Notes: a model not told the origin generated them from the sequence alone. A stretch of DNA of 64,000 nucleotides from Solitalea lacus (GCF_022014595.1 NZ_CP091740.1:1472200-1536199); one strand, 5' to 3'. Positions 9,221-18,359 are shown, counted from the first letter of the stretch. Numbers and translations are program-made.

Positions 9221-10183
9221 ATGAAGTCAACGCAAAGCTCCGCATCAACAGAAAAGAATAATCTGCATCAGAGAAATAAACACCGATCTCGTTATAATTT
9301 TCGTGAATTAGTTGAATCCTGTCCGGAGCTTAAGGCTTTTGTAGCTGTAAATAAGTTTGGTGACGAGTCGATAGACTTTGCCAATCCGTCCGCAGTCAAA
9401 ACCCTTAATAAAGCATTACTCAAACATTTTTATGGTGTATTCAACTGGGATATCCCTCGTAATTATTTGTGTCCACCAATTCCCGGTCGTGCAGATTACA
9501 TTCATTACGTAGCCGATCTGCTTTCTTCTGTAAATAATGGTGTAATTCCTACAGGGAAGAATGTTAGTGTATTGGATATTGGTGTGGGGGCCAATTGCAT
9601 TTATCCTATAATTGGTGTAATAGAATATGACTGGCACTTTGTTGGTGCAGATATTGATAAAAAGGCCATACAATGTGCCAGGGAAATTGTGGCTTCAAAT
9701 CCAACTCTTGAGAATAAAATTGAATGTAGATTGCAAAGCAATCCTCTGTCAATTTTTAAAGGCATTGTTCAATCTAATGAACGATTTCATTTGTCGGTTT
9801 GTAATCCGCCTTTTCATACTTCGGAAATTGAAGCTTCTGCAGGAACAAGGCGAAAGCTGACAAATTTGGGTAAGGGAGAACATCGTGTTCCTGTGTTAAA
9901 CTTTGGAGGCAAGCATAACGAGCTATGGTGTGAGGGTGGGGAATTTGAGTTTGTGAAGCGGATGATTAATGAAAGTGCTCAACTTTCCGAAAGCTGTCTT
10001 TGGTTCACCTCACTTGTTTCTAAAAGTGAGCATTTGAAAGGTTTTTACAAGCTACTGGAACGTGCAGAAGCACTTGAAGTGAAAACCATTAATATGGCGC
10101 AGGGTAATAAAATTAGCAGGATATTGGCCTGGACATTCACTCCTCGAAGCGAATATAAAAACTGGTTTAAGAAAAATAATTAA
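9221..10183 (+). CDS. rlmF: 23S rRNA (adenine(1618)-N(6))-methyltransferase
   Basis: 320 residues. RlmF methylates A1618 of 23S rRNA with S-adenosylmethionine. The N-terminus is basic (NKHRSRYNF), followed by family features including NWDIPRNYLCPPIPGRADYI. The SAM site is seen at VLDIGVGANCIYPIIG, and the N6-adenine methyltransferase motif NPPF occurs in SVCNPPFHTS. ATG at 9221 is chosen because the basic segment typical of the family follows it. A hairpin terminator follows at 10213-10236, so it is the last gene of its unit. Confidence 0.96.
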   Translation: MKSTQSSASTEKNNLHQRNKHRSRYNFRELVESCPELKAFVAVNKFGDESIDFANPSAVKTLNKALLKHFYGVFNWDIPRNYLCPPIPGRADYIHYVADLLSSVNNGVIPTGKNVSVLDIGVGANCIYPIIGVIEYDWHFVGADIDKKAIQCAREIVASNPTLENKIECRLQSNPLSIFKGIVQSNERFHLSVCNPPFHTSEIEASAGTRRKLTNLGKGEHRVPVLNFGGKHNELWCEGGEFEFVKRMINESAQLSESCLWFTSLVSKSEHLKGFYKLLERAEALEVKTINMAQGNKISRILAWTFTPRSEYKNWFKKNN

Positions 10184-10212
10184 TAGGCAATTCTGGTAAT
10201 TTGAATATTATA

Positions 10213-10236
10213 AAAATACCTAAAAGTAGGTATTTT
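10213..10236 (+). terminator. Terminator hairpin after rlmF
   Basis: AAAATACCTA (10213-10222) and TAGGTATTTT (10227-10236) form a perfect 10-bp stem with loop AAAG, 30 bases after the rlmF stop. The short T-stretch is part of the descending arm. Confidence 0.65.
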
Positions 10237-10320
10237 CTAATGGGAGGTCATAGGATAACTTGCAGACATTGTTTTGCATCACTCAGATGCATTATTGAAA
10301 ACCTGCTTTAATTGTTATCT

Positions 10321-10611
10321 ATGTACAAGAAATTTACAAAAATCATCTTCATGTTGGTGCTAGCCAATATGACTTTTGCCGGGTGCGAATTGTTAGATAT
10401 GGAGGAAGAAGAAGAGGAAGAAACTTCAACAGACAATTCAACCTATACTTACAAGTACACTTGTCCGACCGGAAGAACAAACTCAATTCAAATTCCTAAT
10501 CGTTTATCTTCAAGTTGTAAAAGGGCTTGGGAATACTACGCAAGAACAGTTGGCTGCAATGACATGGATAACTACGAGGATGCTGCTCGTGGATACAATG
10601 CTTGTAAATAA
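10321..10611 (+). CDS. Small acidic lipoprotein of unknown function
   Basis: 96 residues from the ATG at 10321; a TTG three codons upstream is in frame but would spoil the compact signal sequence. A lipoprotein signal (FMLVLANMTFAGC) is followed by a run of six to seven glutamates, then a small domain with four cysteines (CPTG, SSSCKRAWEY, VGCND, YNACK) that could form two disulfides in the periplasm. I do not recognise the family. A strong terminator follows directly, so it appears monocistronic. Confidence 0.7.
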   Translation: MYKKFTKIIFMLVLANMTFAGCELLDMEEEEEEETSTDNSTYTYKYTCPTGRTNSIQIPNRLSSSCKRAWEYYARTVGCNDMDNYEDAARGYNACK

Positions 10612-10630
10612 ACAATTATTCAAAAATCGG

Positions 10631-10654
10631 AGCCCGAGCAATCGGGCTTTTTTA
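10631..10654 (+). terminator. Strong intrinsic terminator
   Basis: AGCCCGA (10631-10637) and TCGGGCT (10642-10648) form a GC-rich stem with a four-base loop followed by a run of Ts. It sits between the small acidic lipoprotein and the next secreted protein. Confidence 0.88.
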
Positions 10655-10666
10655 TTCAATTTCAAC

Positions 10667-11263
10667 ATGAAAAAACTACTTTTTATATCGATTCTGTCTG
10701 CATTTACGCTATCAGCTTTTGCACAAAAAATACCTGCTTTCGGTGTGTACACTACATCTGATGGTAATTACAGTATAAAAATTAGCTGGATGGCAAATGC
10801 CATTATTGTTACCGAGCCTAATAAAGTTTCAGATTTTAAATCCGTTGGTAATAATATATATGCCTATACCAATCCGGTAAATGGTATTGCTTATCGAATT
10901 GAGGTGGTTGATGAGGCTACCCTTGCATTTTTTAAACCACAAACACCAACTAACCGTACCATTGTCCTTTACTCAAAAGATAAAAGTGAAATTGGTTATG
11001 CAAACAAGGAAGAATATAGCAAATACATAGAAAGAGCTAATTTTTATAAAGATCAAATGAGAATAGATAGCAAGGATGCGCAATCGTGGGCGTTTTGTGC
11101 TGCTGCAGCGTATGCAAGAGCTACCTATAGTAAAGAAGATTTTGAAAAATATGCTAAGAGTGCGCGGGACTCGGTAAAGTTGATTTTAATTAACAAAGAA
11201 AAATGCCCTTGTGCTGATGTGATCCCTCTTGAAGTTTGGGGAAAAAAGAAGGTTAGCAAATAG
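10667..11263 (+). CDS. Secreted protein of unknown function
   Basis: 198 residues. The start at 10667 is preferred because it gives a clean signal peptide (LLFISILSAFTLSAFAQ) and lies just after the upstream terminator; an open frame extending back to 10550 would run through that terminator. The mature part has a beta-rich half (GVYTTSDGNYSIKISW) resembling small 'DUF' periplasmic domains, then a helical half rich in Tyr, Lys and Ala that could be a TPR-like repeat. No family recognised. A terminator follows. Confidence 0.75.
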   Translation: MKKLLFISILSAFTLSAFAQKIPAFGVYTTSDGNYSIKISWMANAIIVTEPNKVSDFKSVGNNIYAYTNPVNGIAYRIEVVDEATLAFFKPQTPTNRTIVLYSKDKSEIGYANKEEYSKYIERANFYKDQMRIDSKDAQSWAFCAAAAYARATYSKEDFEKYAKSARDSVKLILINKEKCPCADVIPLEVWGKKKVSK

Positions 11264-11290
11264 ATTGATATATAGGGTAGATATGTAATC

Positions 11291-11323
11291 CCAAGTTTTC
11301 TAGATGAAGACTTGGTTTTTTTT
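11291..11323 (+). terminator. Intrinsic terminator
   Basis: CCAAGTTTTC (11291-11300) pairs with GAAGACTTGG (11306-11315), with one G-T wobble, and eight Ts follow. It ends the transcript of the secreted protein gene upstream. Confidence 0.75.
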
Positions 11324-11404
11324 GTGTTCAGTCCTTTGTGGAACCTTAGCTTGGTCCTTATTTCAAAACAGCTTAATTTCGTCTCGAGCGACAATTGTTA
11401 ACCT

Positions 11405-11983
11405 ATGGAAAATATTAAACAGCTTTTTAATAAACTTAATCTTCCAACAGATTTTCTAAATGAGTTTTTACAACACGCAGAAATTATTAATCTGAAAAGA
11501 AAAGGTTTTTTTGTAAAGGAAGGAGAAGTTTGTCAATATATTGGAATTGTTGAGGATGGAAATCTAATCGCTTACCTTGAAACTGAAAATGCAGATGTTT
11601 TGGTTAATGAATTGTACTCAACACAGTCATTGGTCTCATCATATAGGAGCTTTTTAACACAAACCCCTTCAATTGGCTCTATTCAGGCTATTAAAGACGT
11701 TAAAATCTATGCGATTTCTTACTGTAAGTACACATCATTGCAAACTTCGTTAAGTTGGTCGCAATTTTTTCGGTCTATAAGTGAAACATTATTTCTGAGG
11801 AAGTGTACCAAAGAAACTTCTTTGATTAAGTATTCAGCCAATGAGAGATACCAGCAACTGATAGATAATAATCCAAACATTGAACAGCAGTTTCCTCAAT
11901 ATATAATTGCATCCTATCTTAAAATCCGGCCTGAAACTTTGTCGAGAATGAAAAGTCTTGACCTACATCAACACAAACGCTGA
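11405..11983 (+). CDS. Crp/Fnr-family cyclic-nucleotide-binding-type regulator
   Basis: 192 residues. The N-terminal half has the cNMP-binding beta-barrel pattern (KRKGFFVKEGEVCQYIGIVEDGNLIAY), then a long dimerisation helix and a C-terminal winged-helix segment with SANERYQQLIDNNPNI and IIASYLKIRPETLSRMKSL. The IASYLxIxPETLSRxR recognition region is typical of Bacteroidota Crp-like regulators, which often lack a classic cAMP site. It is followed 34 bases later by a cupin gene and then a dienelactone hydrolase, which it may control (inference). Confidence 0.9.
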   Translation: MENIKQLFNKLNLPTDFLNEFLQHAEIINLKRKGFFVKEGEVCQYIGIVEDGNLIAYLETENADVLVNELYSTQSLVSSYRSFLTQTPSIGSIQAIKDVKIYAISYCKYTSLQTSLSWSQFFRSISETLFLRKCTKETSLIKYSANERYQQLIDNNPNIEQQFPQYIIASYLKIRPETLSRMKSLDLHQHKR

Positions 11984-11994
11984 AAGAGTGAAAG

Positions 11995-12002
11995 TACTTT
12001 TG
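11995..12002 (+). promoter_or_regulatory. Candidate -7 box before the cupin gene
   Basis: TACTTTTG fits the Bacteroidota -7 consensus TAnnTTTG and lies 15 bases before the start codon at 12018. I found no TTG at 17-23 bases upstream, so this is only half a promoter match. Confidence 0.3.
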
Positions 12003-12017
12003 TCGCAAACTTAATAT

Positions 12018-12416
12018 ATGAAAGCACTTTTTAAAATTGGGACAATAGTATTGTTAGCCTTTAGTTACACCACTTCCATGGGACAGCAAAAAAAGGTTTT
12101 GAGGAAAGAATTACTTAATGCTGTAATCAATCAAAAAATAACAATGGTTGATATTAAAGAAATCTCGATGGAGAGTGGTCAAGTTGCCCCGAAACATTTA
12201 CATCCATGTCCGGTGGTTGGATATGTAAAGTCGGGTACGGTTATCTTCCAAGTAGAAGGAGAAGAAAAAGTTGTCTTAAACGAAGGAGATGCATTCTATG
12301 AACCAAAGAATAAAAAAATACTGCATTTTGACAACGCATCCAAAGAGAAACCTTTAAGATTTGTAGCATTCTATCTTAAAGAAACTGATGAAGAAAACAT
12401 CAAACTAATCAACTGA
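12018..12416 (+). CDS. Secreted cupin-domain protein
   Basis: 132 residues. A signal peptide (IVLLAFSYTTSMGQ) precedes a single cupin barrel. The first cupin motif includes HLHPCPVVGYVKSGTVIFQVE and the second includes LNEGDAFYEP...HFDNAS. The metal-binding pattern is partly kept: two histidines, and a glutamate position replaced by proline/cysteine region residues. Such periplasmic cupins bind small ligands or act as simple metalloenzymes; the substrate is unknown. It lies between a Crp-like regulator and a dienelactone hydrolase on the same strand. Confidence 0.85.
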   Translation: MKALFKIGTIVLLAFSYTTSMGQQKKVLRKELLNAVINQKITMVDIKEISMESGQVAPKHLHPCPVVGYVKSGTVIFQVEGEEKVVLNEGDAFYEPKNKKILHFDNASKEKPLRFVAFYLKETDEENIKLIN

Positions 12417-12500
12417 TAATTTAGCACAATTGTTTCAGGGTTAACTAGTTGGTTGATGATCGTAAATGTTTACATTTAAGATAAATCGCAGACTAACTAT

Positions 12501-13388
12501 ATGAAGGAAATCAAGAAAGAAGACATTAAACAGGAAGTGTTTGATCTTTATGATGATTATGCGCACAATCGAGTTAACAGGCGCGAATTCATACAAAAGC
12601 TTTCCGCCTATGCAGTGGGAGGTATTACAGTAGCATCTTTGATGAGTTTTATGTTGCCCGATTACAATGGCGCTATCCAAATCAAATCAGACGATCCCCG
12701 CTTAATATCTGATTATATTACTTATTCATCGCCTAAGGGCGCAGGGACAATGAAAGCACTGCTTTCGAAACCTGTGGATGCAAAAAAGAAACTTGGAGGG
12801 ATCATCGTTGTTCATGAAAATCGCGGCTTGAATCCTTATATTGAAGATGTGGCCAGGAGGGCTGCTCTGGCAGGGTTTATTTCAATAGCTCCGGATGCCT
12901 TAACTCCCTTAGGCGGCTACCCAGGCAATGACGATAAAGGTAGGGAGTTGCAAAGTAAACGTGATAGAAATGAGATATTAGAAGATTTTATTGCTGCATT
13001 TGATTATTTAAAGAATCACCAGGATTGTAATGGTAAAGTTGGTGTTGTTGGTTTTTGCTTTGGCGGATGGATTGCCAATATGATGGCCGTTCGCGTACCT
13101 GATTTGTCGGTATCTGTTCCGTTTTACGGAGGACAGCCTCCTGTTGAAGATGTGCCTAAAATAAAGGCTCCTCTTTTATTGCATTATGCTGAACTAGATA
13201 CACGGGTCAATGAAGGATGGCCGGCTTACGAACAGGCATTAAAAGAATATAATAAAGAATACATGGCCTATATGTATGCTAATGCAAATCACGGCTTTCA
13301 TAATGATACAACACCTCGTTATGACAAAGCTGCAGCAGAACTCGCCTGGCAACGTACTATTGATTTTTTCAATAAGAAATTGATGTAA
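12501..13388 (+). CDS. Dienelactone hydrolase family protein
   Basis: 295 residues. An N-terminal segment ([20 protein letters not shown]) resembles a twin-arginine-like or signal-anchor region as seen in YghX-type hydrolases, so export is likely. The alpha/beta-hydrolase core shows [18 protein letters not shown], the nucleophile elbow VGFCFGGW with catalytic Cys, the acid in YAELDTRVN and the histidine in NANHGFHND. These match the Cys-Asp-His triad of dienelactone hydrolases. The native substrate is unknown. It lies 84 bases after the cupin gene. Confidence 0.93.
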   Translation: MKEIKKEDIKQEVFDLYDDYAHNRVNRREFIQKLSAYAVGGITVASLMSFMLPDYNGAIQIKSDDPRLISDYITYSSPKGAGTMKALLSKPVDAKKKLGGIIVVHENRGLNPYIEDVARRAALAGFISIAPDALTPLGGYPGNDDKGRELQSKRDRNEILEDFIAAFDYLKNHQDCNGKVGVVGFCFGGWIANMMAVRVPDLSVSVPFYGGQPPVEDVPKIKAPLLLHYAELDTRVNEGWPAYEQALKEYNKEYMAYMYANANHGFHNDTTPRYDKAAAELAWQRTIDFFNKKLM

Positions 13389-13581
13389 AGATCGAACCAG
13401 TTCTCTTCTCACGTATTCCTTGTTGGTGCGAAAAGATTTTAATGAATAAACTTACGATGATGTCTTGCAAAATTCATTTTCTACTTTTTTAAAATATTTT
13501 TCATTTGATGTCCAATTTCATTGATCTCGATCATTATTGGGGTGTAATTAAAATTATCGAACAATATTAAGATCAATAAAA

Positions 13582-13755
13582 ATGGAATCACGTTTAAATT
13601 TCTACGAAAAAGGCCACAATGCCATGATTGGAGAACTATACAAGGGTTTCGATCATCAAAAAAGGATGCAGTACTTAAATAAAGCATTTTCTTTAGCAAA
13701 AACGCCTATTGAAAAGCAGTTTATACAACAACAGATTAATGCATCTATGCATTAA
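13582..13755 (+). CDS. Short ORF, 57 residues, unknown function
   Basis: ATG at 13582 to TAA at 13755. It encodes a hydrophilic, largely helical peptide beginning MESRLNFYEKGHNAMIGELY and ending with a stretch KAFSLAKTPIEKQFIQQQIN. It has no signal peptide or membrane helix. The composition looks protein-like. The last helix resembles the closing helix of TPR-like tails such as in SigJ-type sigma factors, but the resemblance is too short to assign. No clear ribosome-binding site is visible, which is normal in this phylum. It could also be a leftover of a longer gene. Confidence 0.45.
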   Translation: MESRLNFYEKGHNAMIGELYKGFDHQKRMQYLNKAFSLAKTPIEKQFIQQQINASMH

Positions 13756-13902
13756 CAGTAAGGACTGAGGCTTCTTGATAGGAAAACTATTGAGGGTTGT
13801 TTCGACGTAGTTAGTCGCAAATATCTGTTTCTATGTCGTGCCAGGCCTCTTCTTATGAACTCTTGATAACCTATCTTTATTAAATGTTTAAATCTATTGA
13901 TC

Positions 13903-14310
13903 ATGAATGTAATTAATTTAATAGATGACATTAAGGTGTTTTATATTGAGGCAAAATCCTTTCCTGAAGGTATACTTGAGGCTCATCAAAAGTTGCACTC
14001 CTTAATTCCTTATTCCACTGAAAGAAAATATTTCGGTATTGCCCGACCTGAAAATGGGTCAATTGTATATCGAGCCGCAGCAGAAGAACTTAAGCGAGGT
14101 GATGCGGAAGCTTTCGGATGTGATACTTTGATTTTGAAAAAAGGTAGGTATGTTAACCTAACTATAAATGACTACATGAAAAATATTCCTCAAATAGGTA
14201 AAGCATTCGAAGAATTATTAACCAATCCTGAAATTGGTCCACAAGGTTATTGTGTTGAATGGTATATTAATAATAAAGATGTAAAGTGCATGGTTAGGTT
14301 GAAGGATTAA
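13903..14310 (+). CDS. GyrI-like small-molecule-binding domain protein
   Basis: 135 residues from ATG at 13903 (a TTG two codons upstream is in frame). The pattern KYFGIARPENGSIVYRAAAE, then ILKKGRYVNLTINDYMKN, and the closing GYCVEWYINNKDVKCMVRL matches stand-alone GyrI-like/AraC effector-binding domains, a repeat of the SHS2 fold. There is no DNA-binding domain. These proteins bind hydrophobic cations or, in some, hydrolyse cyclopropanes. Role here unknown. Confidence 0.8.
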   Translation: MNVINLIDDIKVFYIEAKSFPEGILEAHQKLHSLIPYSTERKYFGIARPENGSIVYRAAAEELKRGDAEAFGCDTLILKKGRYVNLTINDYMKNIPQIGKAFEELLTNPEIGPQGYCVEWYINNKDVKCMVRLKD

Positions 14311-14368
14311 TTCTTAACTTCAGCTATCAATCTATTATTTACCTTATAGAAATTGCCTAAGACTATTT

Positions 14369-14800
14369 ATGTGGATTTGTCCTCTTTGTAACCAGAAATT
14401 TATCCGATTAAACCAAACGCATTCTTGTAATGATAGAACCGTTGAAAGTTTTTTGGAGGGAAAATCGGAGCATACCATTCGGTTATTCAACGTTTTTATT
14501 GATCAATATAAAACTATAGGGAATTTTGTATTACATCCCGCTAAATCTAAAATTGGTTTGGCGGCTAAAATCCGGTTTTGTTCGATTGTCGCATTTGGGA
14601 AAAACTTTATTGATGTGGTTTTTCATTTGGATAAATTATACGATGAAAATTTGGTGTTCAGGAAAATCGGGCAAATTCCAGGATCAGGCACTTTTAATCA
14701 TCATTGCAGAATTATGTTTGAAGACGATATTAATGATGAGCTAAAGTTATATATGCAAATTGCCTATGATTTAGGTAGCAAAAAACAGGAGGCAATATGA
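14369..14800 (+). CDS. DUF5655 domain protein with an N-terminal zinc-ribbon-like motif
   Basis: 143 residues. It starts MWICPLCNQKFIRLNQTHSC, with CxxC and HxC positions that could bind one zinc ion. The rest, with NFVLHPAKSKIGLAAKIRF and RIMFEDDINDELKLYMQIAYDLG, follows the DUF5655 pattern seen alone or at the end of longer proteins. Function unknown. It lies 58 bases after the GyrI-like gene and may be cotranscribed. Confidence 0.82.
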   Translation: MWICPLCNQKFIRLNQTHSCNDRTVESFLEGKSEHTIRLFNVFIDQYKTIGNFVLHPAKSKIGLAAKIRFCSIVAFGKNFIDVVFHLDKLYDENLVFRKIGQIPGSGTFNHHCRIMFEDDINDELKLYMQIAYDLGSKKQEAI

Positions 14801-15021
14801 GTGTGATTGATCAACGGCTCTGCATGCTATTACACAGGGAGCTTACTCAAATAATTCACGCTGCAGAGAAGGGTTCGGTGATTACATAAGAGTAAATTGA
14901 TCAAACTAAAAGGTATTTATTTTAATCAAAAGTATAAAACTATTACCCCAAAAAGGTTTGTATTAATTGAATTTTAAAATTGGTATTGTACAGTCAGTAC
15001 CTTGCAAGTACTGGAGCAACA

Positions 15022-15058
15022 CTAACCCATCCCTGTAGCTTTTTCAGAGATGGATTAG
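15022..15058 (-). terminator. RNA hairpin downstream of the GreA/Rnk-like gene
   Basis: CTAACCCATCCCTG (15022-15035) faces CAGAGATGGATTAG (15045-15058). As plus-strand RNA there are two C-A mismatches; as minus-strand RNA both become G-U wobbles, giving a continuous 14-bp helix. It therefore seems to belong to the minus-strand transcript ending after 15072. No T-run follows, so it may stabilise the 3' end rather than terminate. Confidence 0.5.
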
Positions 15059-15071
15059 TAATTATGCTTGC

Positions 15072-15446
15072 TTATAAGTTTATTACTTTCAAAATTTCAA
15101 ACTGTTTAATTCCTGCAGGCATTTCCCATTCTACCATATCTCCGGTTTTGTAACCAATGAGAGCAATGCCAATTGGAGCAAAGACTGATACTTTTTGATG
15201 TTTCATATTGGCTTCCCCGGGCAATACTAATGTGATTTCCATTGTATTATTCTTTTCAGTGTCTTTCAGCTCAATTGTCGAATTAAGACAAATTACATCT
15301 GCCGGTAGTTTGTCATCTGTAAAAAGTTGAGCGCTATTTAACTCATCTTCCAGTTTAAGGCGGTTATGCTCAGGCATGGTACTTCTCTTAAGAGCATCTT
15401 GAAGTAACTTTCGATCTTTCTCTGTTAACGAAATGGTCTTTTTCAT
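15072..15446 (-). CDS. GreA/GreB-family (Rnk-like) elongation factor protein
   Basis: 124 residues from the ATG at 15446; the frame is open further upstream but the sequence there (hydrophobic and Tyr/Arg-rich) overlaps another short gene and is not Gre-like. The C-terminal half has the GreA/B domain (KHQKVSVFAPIGIALIGYKT then GDMVEWEMPAG). The N-terminal part (TEKDRKLLQDALKR) is short, giving an Rnk/Gre-like architecture rather than a full GreA with long coiled coil. It probably binds RNA polymerase at the secondary channel (inference). A downstream hairpin lies at 15022-15058. Confidence 0.85.
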   Translation of the reverse strand: MKKTISLTEKDRKLLQDALKRSTMPEHNRLKLEDELNSAQLFTDDKLPADVICLNSTIELKDTEKNNTMEITLVLPGEANMKHQKVSVFAPIGIALIGYKTGDMVEWEMPAGIKQFEILKVINL

Positions 15447-15511
15447 AATTCTAAAAGCATTAATTACGGTTATAAGATTTATAATCTGTGTAGTGAATAA
15501 AACAGGACTAG

Positions 15512-15685
15512 TTAGACTTTTCGCTTTTGGTAATAAAGCGTTAAGAGTATAAGCGACAGTATTATAGAGGCGGCAGCGAATAATTGATTTCCGCGAATAA
15601 CTGTAACGATAAGAATGCACAGGTTAATGCCAAAAACAATTATGAGAAAACTGAGCCCATTACGTAGTGGACGTTTTTTCTCCAT
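15512..15685 (-). CDS. Small two-helix membrane protein (57 residues)
   Basis: ATG at 15685, TAA at 15512-15514. The predicted protein starts MEKKRPLRNG and contains two hydrophobic helices (LSFLIIVFGINLCILIVTVI and LFAAASIILSLILLTLYY), separated by RGNQ and closed by QKRKV. The positive ends suggest both termini face the cytoplasm. It lies 65 bases upstream of the GreA/Rnk-like gene on the same strand and may be cotranscribed. It is too short for common ORF cut-offs. Function unknown. Confidence 0.6.
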   Translation of the reverse strand: MEKKRPLRNGLSFLIIVFGINLCILIVTVIRGNQLFAAASIILSLILLTLYYQKRKV

Positions 15686-15731
15686 GAATACGGGATGATG
15701 ATAAATAAGACAATAAATGACAAATCGGAAG

Positions 15732-15778
15732 TAACCCCGAATCCGGCTTTATATTAGCTTTTAGTGGATTCGGGGTTA
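15732..15778. other. Long-loop inverted repeat
   Basis: TAACCCCGAATCC (15732-15744) and GGATTCGGGGTTA (15766-15778) are perfect 13-base inverted arms around a 21-base loop. It lies upstream of the small membrane protein gene and before the broken DinB gene. Neither side has a clear T-run, so it could be an operator, a weak bidirectional terminator or a remnant. Confidence 0.55.
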
Positions 15779-15927
15779 ATTATTAAAGTCTTTATTATTT
15801 GAAAAGAATGGAAGCTTGTTGATGAACGCTTTACGGGAGACAATTAAAGTTTTGTTGACACACACGAATTTCGACCCGTTTTGAACATTAAGTTGCGGGA
15901 AGTTAATACGGTTTATTATGCTTAGTT

Positions 15928-16284
15928 GTGTGCGCATGTAACAAATATAACAACTTTATTGAGATAGCTTTAAATGAGGTATGGAGTTTTAAAGAACTTA
16001 TGAATCATATTGCTTATTGCATCCAATGGATGGATGTGGATTATTTGAAGAGTGTTGAGGTAGGGTGGGAGCCACCGGCTTTGAAGAATAAGAAATCAGA
16101 TGTTATTAAATTGTTAGTAAAGGCTTATGCCGATGTAGAAAAAACGGTTTCTGGGTTCGATTAGCTTTCTGAAGCTCAGATAAATGGAGTATTTGCGATA
16201 TTGGACCATAGCTCTCATCATAGAGGGCAAGCTATTATATACTTACGTTGTATTAAAATAATACCTCCTGAGTATATATTTTAA
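15928..16284 (+). pseudogene. Broken DinB-family gene (5' truncated, internal stop)
   Basis: Reading from about 15928 gives a DinB-like core (FKELMNHIAYCIQWMD...GWEPPALKNKKSD). A TAG at 16162-16164 interrupts it, and the same frame continues as LSEAQINGVFAILDHSSHHR, then GQAIIYLRCIKIIPPEYIF, to a TAA at 16284. HSSHHRGQ is the conserved metal-site region of DinB and PPEY its usual end. The normal start (about 30-40 residues of helix one) is missing, and the only nearby start is a GTG. Two lesions in one gene make a non-functional copy likely. An intact secreted DinB protein follows at 16426. Confidence 0.75.
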
Positions 16285-16291
16285 CTGCAAA

Positions 16292-16328
16292 AAACAAGAG
16301 ACCCCGGAAATAATCGGGGTTTTGTTTT
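16292..16328 (+). terminator. Intrinsic terminator after the DinB remnant
   Basis: ACCCCG (16301-16306) and CGGGGT (16315-16320) with loop GAAATAAT, flanked by an A-rich left arm and a T-rich tail. Confidence 0.75.
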
Positions 16329-16425
16329 TTGACAAGTTTTAAAAGCTTACGGTTTAAAATGATAGAATAATGAATTTTTTAAATAAATATGTTTAAATTG
16401 ATTGAAAATCAACATGTTATTTATA

Positions 16426-17052
16426 ATGAAAAAACGCAGTTTTAACTATTTAATCCTTTGGTTTTTGATATTGATATCGGTGATTCCCAAAGGTAGTTCC
16501 GCTCAGCAAATGAGTAAATCCGAAAAGGAGTACTTGCTCAATTACCTTCATCAAACTAAAGAAAACTTTGTAAAATCCATTAAAGGGCTAAGTACTGCTC
16601 AGTGGACTTTTAAAAGTGATTCAAGTCGATGGTCACCTGCGGAGTGCTCTGAACATATTATTAAAGCAGAAGGAATGTTACGCGGTTATGTTACCGATTC
16701 TATTTTAACAAAACCGGTTGATCCTGCAAATAAAGCTGAAATAAAAGTTAAGACCGAAGATATTGCCAAAATGATTGAGGATCGCTCTAAAAAGTTTAAG
16801 ACTTCGGAAATGTTAATGCCAACTAATGCTTACTCTACTCCTGACGATGCTATTAAAGCTTTTGATGCTGCTCGTCAGAAAACTATTGATTTTGTTAAGC
16901 ATACCGATGCTGATATGCATGGTCATGTTGGAGCTGCGCCTTTTGGCATGATGGACGCTTATCAATGGTTAGTTTTTCTAACGGCTCATAGCGCTCGGCA
17001 TACCAAACAAATAATGGAGGTTGAAATGACCGCTGGTTATCCTAAGAAATAA
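16426..17052 (+). CDS. Secreted DinB-family protein
   Basis: 208 residues from the ATG at 16426 (in-frame ATGs lie upstream but this one gives the best signal peptide). The signal has basic residues (MKKRS) and a hydrophobic stretch ending near GSSAQ. The DinB four-helix bundle follows: KEYLLNYLHQTKENFVKSIK, WSPAECSEHIIKAEG with the first metal histidine, and the C-terminal LVFLTAHSARHTKQI with the second histidine pair. DinB proteins are metal-dependent enzymes of the bacillithiol/mycothiol transferase type or of unknown activity; an exported version is common in Bacteroidota. Substrate unknown. Confidence 0.85.
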   Translation: MKKRSFNYLILWFLILISVIPKGSSAQQMSKSEKEYLLNYLHQTKENFVKSIKGLSTAQWTFKSDSSRWSPAECSEHIIKAEGMLRGYVTDSILTKPVDPANKAEIKVKTEDIAKMIEDRSKKFKTSEMLMPTNAYSTPDDAIKAFDAARQKTIDFVKHTDADMHGHVGAAPFGMMDAYQWLVFLTAHSARHTKQIMEVEMTAGYPKK

Positions 17053-17177
17053 AGTGTATAGTAGTGTAAGGGGGTATGGGAAATTTATCGGTTTGTGATA
17101 ATCAAATTGAAAACAATGCTACTGTTGCTTTGCATTAGCAAAGGTCAGTTCGTTCTTACATACGATTGGAAATATAG

Positions 17178-17212
17178 TGTCGACTTCGGCATTGAGTCGC
17201 CTTTTTTATTGT
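17178..17212 (+). terminator. Small hairpin with T-run
   Basis: TCGACT and AGTCG arms around CGGCATTG are followed by CCTTTTTTATT. It sits in the 284-base gap after the secreted DinB gene and probably ends that transcript. Confidence 0.5.
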
Positions 17213-17272
17213 TTCATGTTTTAGCGTACTTGTTTATTCATAGAGAATAAAAAACGCCTTGCACAAAATTAG

Positions 17273-17309
17273 AATGCCCCCAAAAAGTTAGACACTTATT
17301 GGGGGCATT
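17273..17309. terminator. GC-rich hairpin downstream of gap, likely bidirectional terminator
   Basis: AATGCCCCCAA (17273-17283) and TTGGGGGCATT (17299-17309) form a perfect 11-bp stem followed on the plus strand by TTTTA. It sits 27 bases after the end of gap on the minus strand, between convergent genes. Confidence 0.8.
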
Positions 17310-17336
17310 TTTATGAGTGTTTTTTAATGATTCAAA

Positions 17337-18359
<1,023 letters not shown>

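Noticed and set aside
10267..10290. TGCAT/ATGCA inverted repeat before the small acidic lipoprotein
   Set aside because: Arms of only five bases in AT-rich DNA are expected by chance.
10550..10666. Upstream extension of the secreted protein gene to 10550
   Set aside because: It would overlap the preceding gene and run through a strong terminator; the signal peptide begins at 10667.
13481..13699. Minus-strand ORF of 72 codons
   Set aside because: It lies opposite the better-looking 57-residue ORF and has no convincing start context or family features.
15447..15620. Upstream extension of the GreA/Rnk-like protein
   Set aside because: The added residues are not Gre-like and overlap the small membrane protein gene in another frame.
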